A DNA stretch of 64,000 bases, taken from assembly GCA_003868215.1 (NCBI GenBank), contig QWDQ01000056.1, positions 110,496-174,495 of the forward strand, given 5' to 3'. The notes under the pieces were generated by a model. The model had not been told where the DNA came from, did no database searches, and was given only the letters and a program-made list of their open reading frames with translations. Position numbers and translations under genes: made by a program. Source of the stretch: Pseudophaeomoniella oleicola. Its lineage: Eukaryota > Ascomycota > Eurotiomycetes > Phaeomoniellales > Phaeomoniellaceae. Shown here in pieces: positions 22,600-32,582 of the stretch (position 1 is the first letter of the stretch; every line of letters begins with the position of its first letter).

Positions 22600-23335
22600 A
22601 TGTCGACCGTCTCCATCCCCCCAGGTGGCACCTTTGTTGACACCCTCAAGAAATCCTTCACAGATGTACCCGTGAACCCGGCAGACGATAGCATTGAGAC
22701 AAGTGCTTTCCTGGATGCTGCAGACTCTTTGACAACACTCTTTGGTCTGTGCATACACTCTCACCACTCTACATGTTGTTAACATTGTCTAGACCTTCTC
22801 GGTTCTGCTGCATTCAAGCCTGTCAAAAGCGATATCCAGGGCAACATAAAGGTTCGAGGGTTCCAAGTCCACAAGCTCAGATCTGAACACCAACACTAAT
22901 CGCCCATCGCAGAAACTCAGAGAAAGGCAGCTAGCTGCTCCTGCAGAGTCAGAGACCCTTCAATCTCTCGTCGTCAATGAGATCAAGACGAAGAAACATA
23001 CTGCCGCCGAGGGCTTGGTCTGGCTCGTCAGGGGTCTGGACTTCACATGTCAGGCTATCAAGCAAAACATGGCCAATCCTACAGAAGAGCTGTCAGCATC
23101 GTTCAGAGCTGCATACAAAGGCACTTTGGCCCCTCACCATTCATTCATGATCAAGCCAATCTTCAGCGCTGCCATGAGCGCAACTCCATACCGCAAAGAC
23201 TTCTACCTGAAGCTTGTTAGCAACCCGAATGATGTCCCTAAAGTAGAGGAGGAATTGAAGCCTTGGTTGGCAGCTTTGGAGAAACAAGTGAACATTTTGA
23301 AGACGTTCCAACAGAGCAAGGAGGCGAAATGGTGA
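22600..23335 (+). CDS. het-c2: Glycolipid transfer protein, HET-C2 type, 208 aa, three exons
   Basis: Small cytosolic all-helical protein that binds and moves glycosphingolipids between membranes. Exons are 22600-22744, 22793-22851 and 22913-23335; both introns (48 and 61 nt) are GT-AG and the frame closes at 209 codons. Compared with human GLTP, the sugar-headgroup residues are present with the right spacing: Asp62, Asn66 and Lys69 in SDIQGNIKKL, Trp105 in GLVWLVRGLDF, and a His in PHHSFM (143 or 144). The length is the usual one for the family. In Podospora the same protein is the product of the vegetative-incompatibility locus het-c, so it is a candidate allorecognition gene here (inference from family, not shown). 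It shares its promoter region with the Spo71-like gene and converges on the pepsin-like gene. Confidence 0.93.
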
Positions 23336-23557
23336 TCTGATTGTATATAGATGCGAGCACACCCAGGGCACAAAGCATTGCTTAGTGAAATGGTGGCGGA
23401 AGCATAAGCGCCTCATTTGAAAGACGGGGCAAAACGCCATGGTTATCAGCGCTTTACGAGAACGAATGACGCATGAAAGTCATGAAGCAATTGATTCTTT
23501 CGACAGAAATCCTGTTCAGCGAATGCTGGGTCTTCCGAAGGGCTGTTTTCTAGCGAA

Positions 23558-25120
23558 TTAGTAAGATCTGAATCCGACCCTCTCCTGTCCGGCATCGAAA
23601 ACTACCCCGATCCCTTGGAAGAAAGGCTCTCCCATGATCCACGTGTTCTGCAGGCCGCTATCTCTCACCCCTACTGCTTCCTGCTTCCCTTTCTTGAAAG
23701 TGTACCCCTCTTCATCGATTGGTCGCCCCAGTCTCGATTCTACAACTGCCCCCACGCAGAAGCCGCTACCGCCTCTCACCTTACCCAAGCTGAATCTTCC
23801 ACCATGGTGACCTGCTAGGATTTCTTCTGATGTCACTGGCCCACTCATCAAGGGGAACATCCAGCTGTCAAATTCAGCCGCTATGTTGGGAGCGTTAAGA
23901 CAAGGGAATACGTAAAATCTCTCATGAGGCTCCGATAATCTCTTCGCTCCACTGATGCCTTCGTAGAAAGTCCTAACAGCTAATGGTGGGGCCAGTATGA
24001 ATGGCACCTGCACATCGAACAGTACAGGCTGAGTTTTCAGCACCTTAGCGCCATTGACCCAAACCCCAGACATCAACGCCGTCCACCATCCCTCTGCGCC
24101 TTGCACGGGAGACCACCGGAAAGCGTTCTCCCACGAAGCTGCCGAGACTGCACTTCCAAGTCGGCCAGGGAATGAGGACATGAGCCTTCGAACTTTACTA
24201 TCAGCGGTGGCAGCGTCAAGAGATGGGTCGTCTGCATATTTCAATTCGACCTGCGTGCGAATTTTCGCTTCTTCGAAGATCTCAGCACTGGTCCCGCCAA
24301 GTGACAGGATACCCTTCTCACGGTTCAGCAACGTGAGTGACCATATTGTATCCCCGATCAGCTTCCGATCTTGAAGCTGATTAATCAAGGAAGGCCTGGC
24401 TAAGCGAGCCATTGTCGACGGCGGTCCAAGTCCTAGAATGCTGCCATGAGGGCGATGTGTCTGGCGAGAAAATCTGGGAGGACTGCACGTCGGAATGTCC
24501 AGCGGAGATGATATTACGTCGCTGTCGAGGGACCATACGACTACGTCCATCATCATCCTACAAACTGGATGGACATACGTTCTTCCGTACTCCACTGAGA
24601 AGTCAGAGGCTTTCTCTTATACATTGTTTTAACAGGACTCCTCGGGGCGTACCATGGGTGGATGAAAAGAACGACTTGAAGATCGAGCCCTGTTGGCTCG
24701 TTGTCGACAAAAAGTAGAAGTCCGGAGTGAGCATATCCACATCCAGTTGTATATATTGCACTGGCTCGCCAATTTTCAGCCATGTATACCTGGACCAATC
24801 GATGAGAATCTTGCCAAAAGATGAGATTATGGTACTGACCAACTACCGTTCCTACCCATCTCAGCTTGCAAGTCGCTACCATCAACAACTATCTCGAACG
24901 TTGACTTCCAACGCCTTCTGACTCCATTGTCTTCAAGAATGCGCGTAGCATGGCCGTATCGGCTCTCTGCATCATCCGCAAGCTGCGAAAAACGGTCTAG
25001 GTTGATCACAGACCTGTTCCCTAAGCTACCACCACGGCGCTCGATCGGCAGATGGATCACCGGTTGGCCAGCGCTACAGAGCACAAGGTAGAGAAGAAAT
25101 ATGAAAAGAGAGAACGGCAT
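23558..25120 (-). CDS. Secreted pepsin-fold (A1) protein with non-canonical active-site motifs, 484 aa
   Basis: Aspartic-protease-fold protein entering the secretory pathway. Exons on the minus strand are 24840-25120, 24653-24789 and 23558-24594; introns are 50 and 58 nt and the frame closes at 485 codons. The start at 25120 opens a clear signal peptide (MPFSLFIFLLYLVLCSAG). The N-lobe begins NGSWYTWLKIGEPVQ and aligns without gaps to pepsin through the active site, placing Asp112 on the first catalytic Asp. The triad reads D-M-L instead of D-T-G. The C-lobe triad at Asp333 reads D-V-Q. The fold is otherwise well kept: SILGLGPP, a WTALMSGVWVNG strand, YVFPCLN, and the C-terminal WIMGEPFFQGIGVVFD. 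Both aspartates survive while the flap-supporting glycines are lost, so activity is doubtful. No frame break is seen, so it is not a decayed pseudogene. Confidence 0.85.
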
Positions 25121-25195
25121 TATCAAACGCGGAGCATGCGCAAGTGGCGTGAGATGCAGAATGCAGCTGTGAAATGGCCGAGGGTTGAGTTCCTA

Positions 25196-25219
25196 GAAAT
25201 GAAAGAGAGAGAGAAAGAA

Positions 25220-25253
<34 letters not shown>
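25196..25253. repeat. GA-rich microsatellite (CT-rich on the minus strand)
   Basis: Nearly pure GAGA/GAAA repeats of about 55 bp in the 259-bp gap between the SulP gene stop and the pepsin-like gene start, both on the minus strand. Read with the gene it is a CT tract 75-130 bp before the ATG, so it may act as part of the leader or promoter of the pepsin-like gene. Confidence 0.85.
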
Positions 25254-25379
25254 CTTGCTTAGGACGTTGACAGAGACGCTGGTAAATGACTTTTTGATGA
25301 TTCTTCCACAATGCGAGGTCAGTTTGCATCAATTCACAGACAGCCAACCGGCCATGTATGCGTAGGGCAACTTCTACTT

Positions 25380-27930
25380 CTATCCATCTGATCTCTGTCG
25401 AAACTCGATATCCAGATCTTCTAATTCACAAAGCCTCAATGCCTGATCTACACCATGCACGAATCGGGACTCCCCACCAACGGTTTCCACGATACCACTC
25501 CTGACAAATGACGCATAGACCTGGCTGCGATTGTTGGGCAGACGACAAAATATGACCCGAACGCCTCTCTTCACATATTCTTCCACAATTTCTGCCAACA
25601 CCTGAGTTCCTGATCCGTCTATACTTGTGACGCCATGTACGTCGAATATGATATTCCTGTTATGCTCCGGGCGCCGGACCCTCGGTAAGGCGGGATGCGC
25701 TGCATTTGTACCATAGAACTCAAGTCTGCGCAACCGACTCTTGAGCTGTGCGGTGTTGGCGAACGTTAACGGCTCTGGGATCTTGCAGATGAGGCAACCT
25801 TCAACGAATTCAAGAGACTCTGGGTGAAGCTCAGCGTTCTCAAATTTGTCGGTGGTGCCAGGAACCTTACCCAAGATCTGTATGCGGGCCCTCGTGGCAT
25901 GTTTGATCAACATGAGGATAGACAACCCAATGCCAAGTGCAATGCCGAGAGTTAGCGAATAGAATATTGTTGCGAGGAAGATGACAGCCATCAAGGAGAG
26001 CTCAGTCCAGCCTCGGATCTTGATGAAGAATTTAATGTCATGCGGGCATTCTTCAACCAGACTGTATGCCACGACGGAGATCATGGCCGATAGGACACCT
26101 TTTGGGAGCCACTTGAAATATGGTACGACCAAGAAAACGCAGAGGACAGTGATGACGCTGAGTAAGACACTGCTCATGGGAGTCGTGCCGCCGGTAGATG
26201 CGTTGACTTTGCTGCGGCCATAGCCACCGAAAGCGGGGAGGGCCATGAAGCAACCACCGACGATATTTGCAACCCCTAGCGCAACAAGCTCTCGGTTGGC
26301 ACTGAGGGAAACACCCTGTAGTCCATGCGTCCCCTCCCCTAGGCTTTTCGCAGCGACAGAAGATTCAAAGAACCCCAAAAGAGCTATGACAAAGGAAGTG
26401 CCAAGAGCAGTGTCTATATGCTTCATTTGCGGTGTCTGCAGCGGCCAGTGAAATGGGAATGGGCTGCCAGTCCCAGACTTGACGCTTCCGAGTATCTCAA
26501 CGCCCTTTTTATCCCATTCAAACTTCCAGGCGAATACTGCCGAGAGTACAACGACCAGGAAGCGGTCTGGAAAATACGCCACTGAAGGATACCGAGGCTG
26601 TAACCGTCTTTTCACCTCCCTAAGAGCCTTTATTAGCACAAATAATAGGTCTGCCATGAATGGATGCTCACCTGAGGACCATGATGATAGCAAAGCTCGA
26701 AAGTGATACAGCTACTGTCAACCCATGGGATCTGCCGATATTTTTGACCAGAAATACCAGCTTTTGCACACTGCTGCCATGCTCCACGCCAGCGGCATGC
26801 TTCTGGACTTGAGCCAATCCTAGCTCTGGGATCAATTGATCCACTAGAATGACAAACCCAATAGCACTTATAAAACCTCTCAGAAAAGGCCTGCTAAGTA
26901 CACTGTCAAGAAAGCCCAGGCGTGTTAAGCCTGCTATCAATATGATGGCCCCTGCCATACCAGTGACAACACCTGCAATCTGACCATTCAACTGGTCATC
27001 TTCATCATGAGAATTCCCCTTGTCGACACTAGATCTGACAACGGAGCCGACCAGTAGGGAACCAGCCGCTTCTGGCCCCACAACCATTTGAGGGCATGTG
27101 CCAAGTAATGCGTAGATGATCGGGTTAAAGACGAATGAATAGAGACCATTGATCGGAGGAATGTGTCCAAGATTGGAAGCGTAAGAGAGAGACATTGGGA
27201 TATAGAATGATGCCATTGTCAAAGCGGCCACCAAGTCACCCTTGAACCAAGCCCAGCGATACTGGCGCATCCAGTTGAGAGCCGGGAAGTAGTACGAAAT
27301 GTACATCACTCTGGAGTGCTTGATCCCATGTCTTTGGGCCAGCCACTTGGTAGTGCTCATCTTGGGACCTCGACCTCCACCGAGTACACCGTCGGCGATG
27401 GTATCCCCGAGCACGCCATGGACAGCGTCAGGGGCTTCGCCATCTTCATCAAGAGCACCAGCATATCTGCCTCCGAAGCCATCTCTTGATTCTATACTAC
27501 TGGACGTACTCGTATATGATAGCGCGCGGGGAGAGAAGGTGCCATGATCGCAGTTTTTCGATCCACACCCTCGTCCCTTGTTATACTCCTCTAGTAGACG
27601 TGTGCGAGCATCTGCTTCACGTCGTGAAGGCGATACAATATGAGCGCCAGCCACATTGTCTCCCTCGTCTAACAGGGGAGTCTGTTCTTCTGGTATAGGA
27701 TGGCGGTCTGCACCTTCGAATCCTACGGGTGTTGAATGCGCCGGTGCATGCACTGCATTATCGTCGCCCGTCTCGTATTGTACTTCGCTTGTCAAGTCTT
27801 CGTTGGATAGAGGAGCAGCTACTGCCGTTCGTAAGCGGCTTGGAGTTAGGGGAGCATGCGCATTATGCGATTGTGGGTTGGGTGATGTCGGCCTGCTTGA
27901 AGAAGAAGAGCGAGTCCTCTGGCCTGACAT
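25380..27930 (-). CDS. SulP-family anion transporter with STAS domain, 832 aa, two exons
   Basis: Sulfate-permease-type (SLC26/SulP) membrane protein of the group including yeast YPR003C, probably on an internal membrane. Exons are 26672-27930 and 25380-26619, with a 52-nt intron. The start is the ATG at 27930; earlier in-frame codons are non-ATG. Residues 1 to about 200 are a long cytosolic, Ser/Pro-rich tail with an acidic dileucine EEQTPLLDE (about 81-89) and a Cys/His cluster GCGSKNCDHGTFSP (about 121-134). The membrane core starts near WMRQYRWAWFKGDLVAALT and includes MSLSYASNLGHIPPINGLYS, GPEAAGSLLVG, and NIVGGCFMALPAFGGYGRSKVN. The C-terminal STAS domain carries NIIFDVHGVTSIDGSGTQVL. 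The dileucine fits AP-3-type sorting to the vacuole (inference). It is divergent from eIF2-alpha, 801 bp away. Confidence 0.93.
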
Positions 27931-28731
27931 TCTGAATACAGCCAATGCTGCAGTGTCTGTAGATAATTGGCTACCGAAAATTGCGCTCAGATATCAACAA
28001 ACATGGCTGTCTATAGATCTTTTGGAAATCATGGCTCGTTCAGATTTCGTCAAGTGACTATAGGGACAGTGATTGGCAGGATAAAGGATTAGAAGGTTGG
28101 TGTACGATATGTACATACACTTTCCTCACATGCACGACCAGATTTTGCGATATATAAGATGTGTCTCCGCAACATTACATCTACCTAATGTAGGTGAGGT
28201 AATCAACAAAAGCAAGCAATCCTGTGGACAGCACATACTACAACGCCTCGACTGATGGTGGTATCATATGATGCATTGTGCCTCTAGCTCGCTAGGTAGG
28301 TAGTTTCTCTATTTGGACAGCCTCGGCGATGGTTCCAGGCATCTAATGAGAGATAATTACAGTGTGGTCGTAGGGTTAAAGAGGGTCATTCTCCAGAGGA
28401 AAGCTTCTAAGCGGGGAAAGACTTCCATACCCGCGAGGGCACGCCGTGAATCTGTCTCTTTGCACTAATTAATACGTATTCGGCTTACCTTCCCTCTCCT
28501 TTCTCCGACCGCCGCATTTTTCGATATCAAAACCAGTCATCCGTGGGGCAAGCACCAAAGCATCGCGAGAAGACCACGACACGAAGCGCATACCTACCTA
28601 CTAAGGCTTGATTGGATGTGCCTGGGTATTTTCGAGAAAGGGACCAATTACTTCTTCACGGACGAGAGAAGCAACTACTTCTGAAAGCTTGATAGTTTGC
28701 CATTGCCTCCGTGAGGCAACCCTCGCCCAAC
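27931..28731. promoter_or_regulatory. Shared upstream region of the SulP and eIF2-alpha genes
   Basis: About 0.8 kb between divergent starts. It holds a small inverted repeat (ACCTA-ATG-TAGGT, near 28182-28194), part of a GGTA/ACCT-rich patch, and a pyrimidine-rich stretch near 28490-28505 that could mark the eIF2-alpha transcription start. No open frame of interest is present. Confidence 0.45.
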
Positions 28732-29763
28732 ATGTCGCTCACAAATTGTCGGTTCTATGAGGAAAAGTATCCCGAGATTGACAGCTATGTCATGGTTAAT
28801 GTCAAGCAGGTATGACTTTGGTTACTTTCGAAATGAGAGTGCTGCGACTAATTCCACGCAGATTGCCGAAATGGGTGCTTACGTCAAGTTACTCGAGTAT
28901 GACAATATCGATGGCATGATTCTGCTCTCCGAGCTTTCGAGAAGGCGTATCAGGAGTATCCAGAAACTCATTCGGATAGGAAGGAATGAAGTCGTCGTTG
29001 TGCTCAGAGTGGACAAGGAGAAAGGTATGGACTGCGCCACTTAGTACCTCTTGCCATTGCTGAACTTTCTCCAGGTTACATCGATCTCTCCAAACGAAGA
29101 GTGTCTCCAGAAGATGTTGTTAAATGTGAAGAGAGGTACAACAAGTCAAAATCAGTTCATTCGATTATGCGCCACGTTGCCGAGAAGACGCAAACGCCCA
29201 TCGAAAGTCTATACCAGGATATCGGATGGCCACTGAATAAAAAGTACGGTCATGCCAACGATGCCTTTAAGCTTGCTATCACGAATCCGGAGGTCTGGAA
29301 TGATGTTACATTCCCAAATGATGTCGTCAAGGAAGAGTTGCTTTCCTACATCAGCAAAAAGCTCACGCCACACCCTACCAAGGTCCGGGCGGACGTCGAG
29401 GTCTTCTGTTTCGGGTACGAGGGTATTGATGCCGTGAAAGGGGCTTTACGGAAAGCTGAAGCAAAGAACACGGCCGATACACAAGTCAAAGTCAAATTGG
29501 TGTCGCCTCCACACTACGTGCTTACCAGCCAGACCTTGGATAAGCAGCTGGGGATCACACTGTTGGAAGAGGCTATCAAAGATATTGAAACTGCGATCAA
29601 GGCTGCAGGAGGAAACTGCGTTGTCAAGATGGCACCAAAGGCCGTCACCGAACATGATGATGCAGAATTGCAAGCACTAATGGACAAGAGAGAAAGAGAA
29701 AACGCCGAAGTCAGTGGTGATGAGGATCTTAGTGAGAGTGATGAGGGACCAGAAATCGCGTAA
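28732..29763 (+). CDS. SUI2: Translation initiation factor eIF2 subunit alpha, 309 aa, three exons
   Basis: Regulatory subunit of eIF2, which brings initiator Met-tRNA to the 40S ribosome; its phosphorylation by Gcn2-type kinases slows general translation. Exons are 28732-28809, 28862-29024 and 29075-29763; introns are 52 and 50 nt. The N-terminal S1 domain contains [25 protein letters not shown], whose Ser52 (Ser51 without Met) is the conserved phosphorylation site. The helical and alpha-beta domains follow ([17 protein letters not shown], then [15 protein letters not shown]). The tail is acidic, [11 protein letters not shown], as usual for casein-kinase-2-type sites. The first intron directly follows VNVKQ, a position that separates the first beta strands of S1. 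The gene is followed on the same strand by the YVC1 homologue after 486 bp. Confidence 0.97.
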
Positions 29764-30249
29764 GCGGTAACTCAAGAGACAAAAGAAATCCAATGATAGA
29801 TAGCTCGGTGGAATCTTTGTCTACGTGTTTGTGAACAGAAGGCTTGGTTGCTAATATTGCAATGTCAGTGAGGGTTGTGGAGATGGCAGAGACGTGCATG
29901 TATTTCAAAAAGCAATGCACCCACCCAATGGTGAGGGAACACCATAAGCACAGTAGCTATGTCTAACAACACCAAAACGATATAGAGAAAAATATCTACA
30001 GTACCCATGCATCTCAACAATCGATTCTTCCGTGACCTAATTATAATGTTTTCATCTCTACACAATTGCACCCAGGTCTGCCGATGACGTAGAGAGCGCA
30101 AACCGGTCCAAAACAAGCTTCTCCACAAACAGGTGTGCCCAGCTTTCAGAGCTGAAGAGCTCAAAAGCTGAAGAGGAGGTTCCTACAATCTCATCACCGG
30201 AGACCAATTGGTCTTACTGAAGTTACAGAAGCCGACAGAGAAGATCAAA
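29764..30249. other. Intergenic region between eIF2-alpha and YVC1, no gene seen
   Basis: Terminator of eIF2-alpha and promoter of the channel gene are expected here. A minus-strand frame (29865-30164) encodes one hydrophobic stretch but begins at no well-placed ATG and shows no domain. Confidence 0.5.
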
Positions 30250-32232
30250 ATGCTGGACTGGCTGAAATCCTTCAGTAGAAGCGATAGAGATACTCGCAGA
30301 GGCGAAATTGAGAGATGTATGGTTTCTCATCATTGATTGCTACCACACCTTCGGTCTAACAGTTTCCAGTGCTTCCATCGCATCGTCATGAGCTTCCACC
30401 GTCGGCTTTCCCTGCTAAGGAGGTTACGAAAATCGCCCTGAGACTGAAGTACCAAATTGAACAGGTCATTCCCTGCGAACTTGAAGAGGAAAGGATAACG
30501 AGAGCCAATAGCCCGGTTATCACAAGCGGCGTGATCAAGACTGCTCAAGATGCCGGTGGTTCTGAATACAGCGCCTGTGTCGTGTATTGCCTACTCGTTT
30601 GTAAGAGATGGTTCATGCGTCAGGCTCTTCTAGAACTGTGGGATGCCGATCTCCACCAAGTCCGAGCGGTGGCCTGTGAAGTCATTGCGAAAAAGATGTA
30701 TGTTTCCGCTGTATTTGGGTCTGTTATTGGTCGCTAAGTGTTTCTTCAGAATCGAGTCGGAAGAGGATCAAGATCATATGCTCCAGGAAGTCTTGCTGAA
30801 ACGATATGCAATCATAAGAAACGGCGAGGAGACAGAGCCTACGAATGTAATCGAACGAGCAGTCGACCTTCATGCTCTCCGAGTCATTGGATCCTCAGGG
30901 TACCAAAAATGCGTCCGCTATCTCTGGCGCGGTTGGTTGCATCAAGACGATACTGACCCCTCTCGATTCGTTACCTACAAGGAGAAGGGCAATGCAAATT
31001 ATTGGGTGCATCTCAATCCAGACCGAATGCGAGCCCCTGTGTATCAGAACGCTATCCAGATCACGGTCAGCATCATCTATCTCGCTCTATACACCGGTGC
31101 TATCAACACCATCAACGAAGATGGAGACTTGGACGTTGTTGAGGGCATTTTGTACATCATGACCTTCTCGTTCATCTGCGATGAGGTGGCTAAGTTCTGG
31201 AAAGTTGGCCGTTATTACTTTGGCTTTTGGAACGCTTTCAACAATACCCTTTACGGAATTCTGACGGTATCATTCGTCTTGCGGATGATCGCTCTCGGTC
31301 ACTCTTCAGATCCCGACGATGAGCAAAGAATCTATTTCAACAAACTTTCTTATCGATTCTTCGCCTTCTCGGCGCCGATGTTCTGGATGCGGTTGATGTT
31401 GTATCTCGACTCAATCCGCTTCTTCGGCAGTCTTCTCGTGGTGCTCAAGGTCATGATGAAAGAGTCGTTGATCTTCTTCGCTTTACTCATTGTGGTCATC
31501 ATCGGGTTCCTCCAAGCCTTCATTGGTCTTAATTCCATCGATAATGCGCAGACTGTTACACTCGAGATCATACAAGACATGGCAAACAGTATCATGCAAT
31601 CTCCAGATTTTGATGGTTTTGATAATTTCTCACCACCTTTTGGTATTCTTCTCTATTACATCTTCACCTTTGTCGTCATGGTGATTCTCCTGAACGTCCT
31701 TATCGCCCTCTACAACTCGGCATATGAAGATATCACGGACAATGCTACGGACGAGTACATGGGTCTATTCGCTCAGAAAACCATGCAATTTGTCCGTGCT
31801 CCCGATGAAAATGTCTTCCTTCCTCCTGCGAACTTGATCGAAATGTTCTTCCTCATCATTCCATTCGAGTGGTGGATGGACTCAACCCGCTATGAACGCC
31901 TGAACCAATACGTCATGGGAGCTGTCTATGCTCCCTTCTTGTTTCTGACGGCAGCCTTTGATACTCGCGATGCTCGTCGAGTCAACTACAACCGACGTCA
32001 TGGGGAGGAGGATGACGATACAACCGAGGAATGGGAGCAAATGGAAGGAGACATCGACTTCGAGGGAGAAGGGTGGGATAAAAAGGTCGAGCGTACGAGG
32101 CCAAATGTTGAGATAGAAGCGGCGGTCCTGGAAGTCCGGGAACTCAAGACCCAGCTTGCGGAGTTGACGAAGATGGTGAGGGCGATGAGTGCGGAGCCAG
32201 AGGATGGGCATCAGGACGGGGATACTTCTTGA
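30250..32232 (+). CDS. YVC1: Vacuolar TRP-type calcium channel, Yvc1 homologue, 625 aa, three exons
   Basis: Cation channel of the vacuole membrane that releases stored Ca2+ on osmotic or mechanical stress. Exons are 30250-30316, 30370-30697 and 30750-32232; introns are 53 and 52 nt and the frame closes at 626 codons. The small first exon (22 codons) is the least certain part. The cytosolic N-terminal domain contains ACVVYCLLVCKRWF, ALLELWDADLHQVRAVACEVIAKK, VIERAVDLHALRVIGSSGYQKC and the YLWRGW block. Several membrane helices follow, including NAIQITVSIIYLALYTGAINTI, the FWNAFNNTLYGIL region, MKESLIFFALLIVVIIGFLQAF and the pore/S6 stretch ending VVMVILLNVLIALYNSAYEDI. The C-terminus has the acidic cluster EEDDDTTEEWEQMEGD, implicated in Ca2+ response in yeast Yvc1, and a short predicted coiled coil. 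It converges on SPF1. Confidence 0.94.
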
Positions 32233-32582
32233 AAGGGACAAGGGTCGCTTTTGCTGTCGCTAATTGGCATCCTTCTCACCTCACGCGGTCATCTCAATAA
32301 GTATTGTTCTTATTCTAATGCACGGACGATCTATCCAGTGCGCTAGCGAAAAGCGTTTTTAATGTATGGTTGCTTCTTGGCGCAGGCGGTAGTTGACCGC
32401 CTCAACGATAAGGGGGGATCATCTTGCTTTCTATGTCTCTATCTGTACAGTCCGCGGAGTTTTCGAGGCTGCTTCTTGATGTCTTCATATCTCCTGCAGT
32501 ATACGATGTATATGTACATGTGTGACCACCACTGAGCCGCCTTGTTAGGACATTTCTACGTTCCCGTTCTCTAATTATCTCC
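32233..32582. other. Convergent 3' gap between YVC1 and SPF1
   Basis: These 350 bp between two gene ends presumably hold both polyadenylation regions. A short minus-strand frame (32402-32635) overlaps the SPF1 end and looks like chance. Confidence 0.5.

Noticed and set aside
23558-25120. Pepsin-like gene as a frameshifted pseudogene
   Set aside because: Two ordinary introns of 50 and 58 nt join three frames into one continuous protein with a signal peptide and full-length fold.
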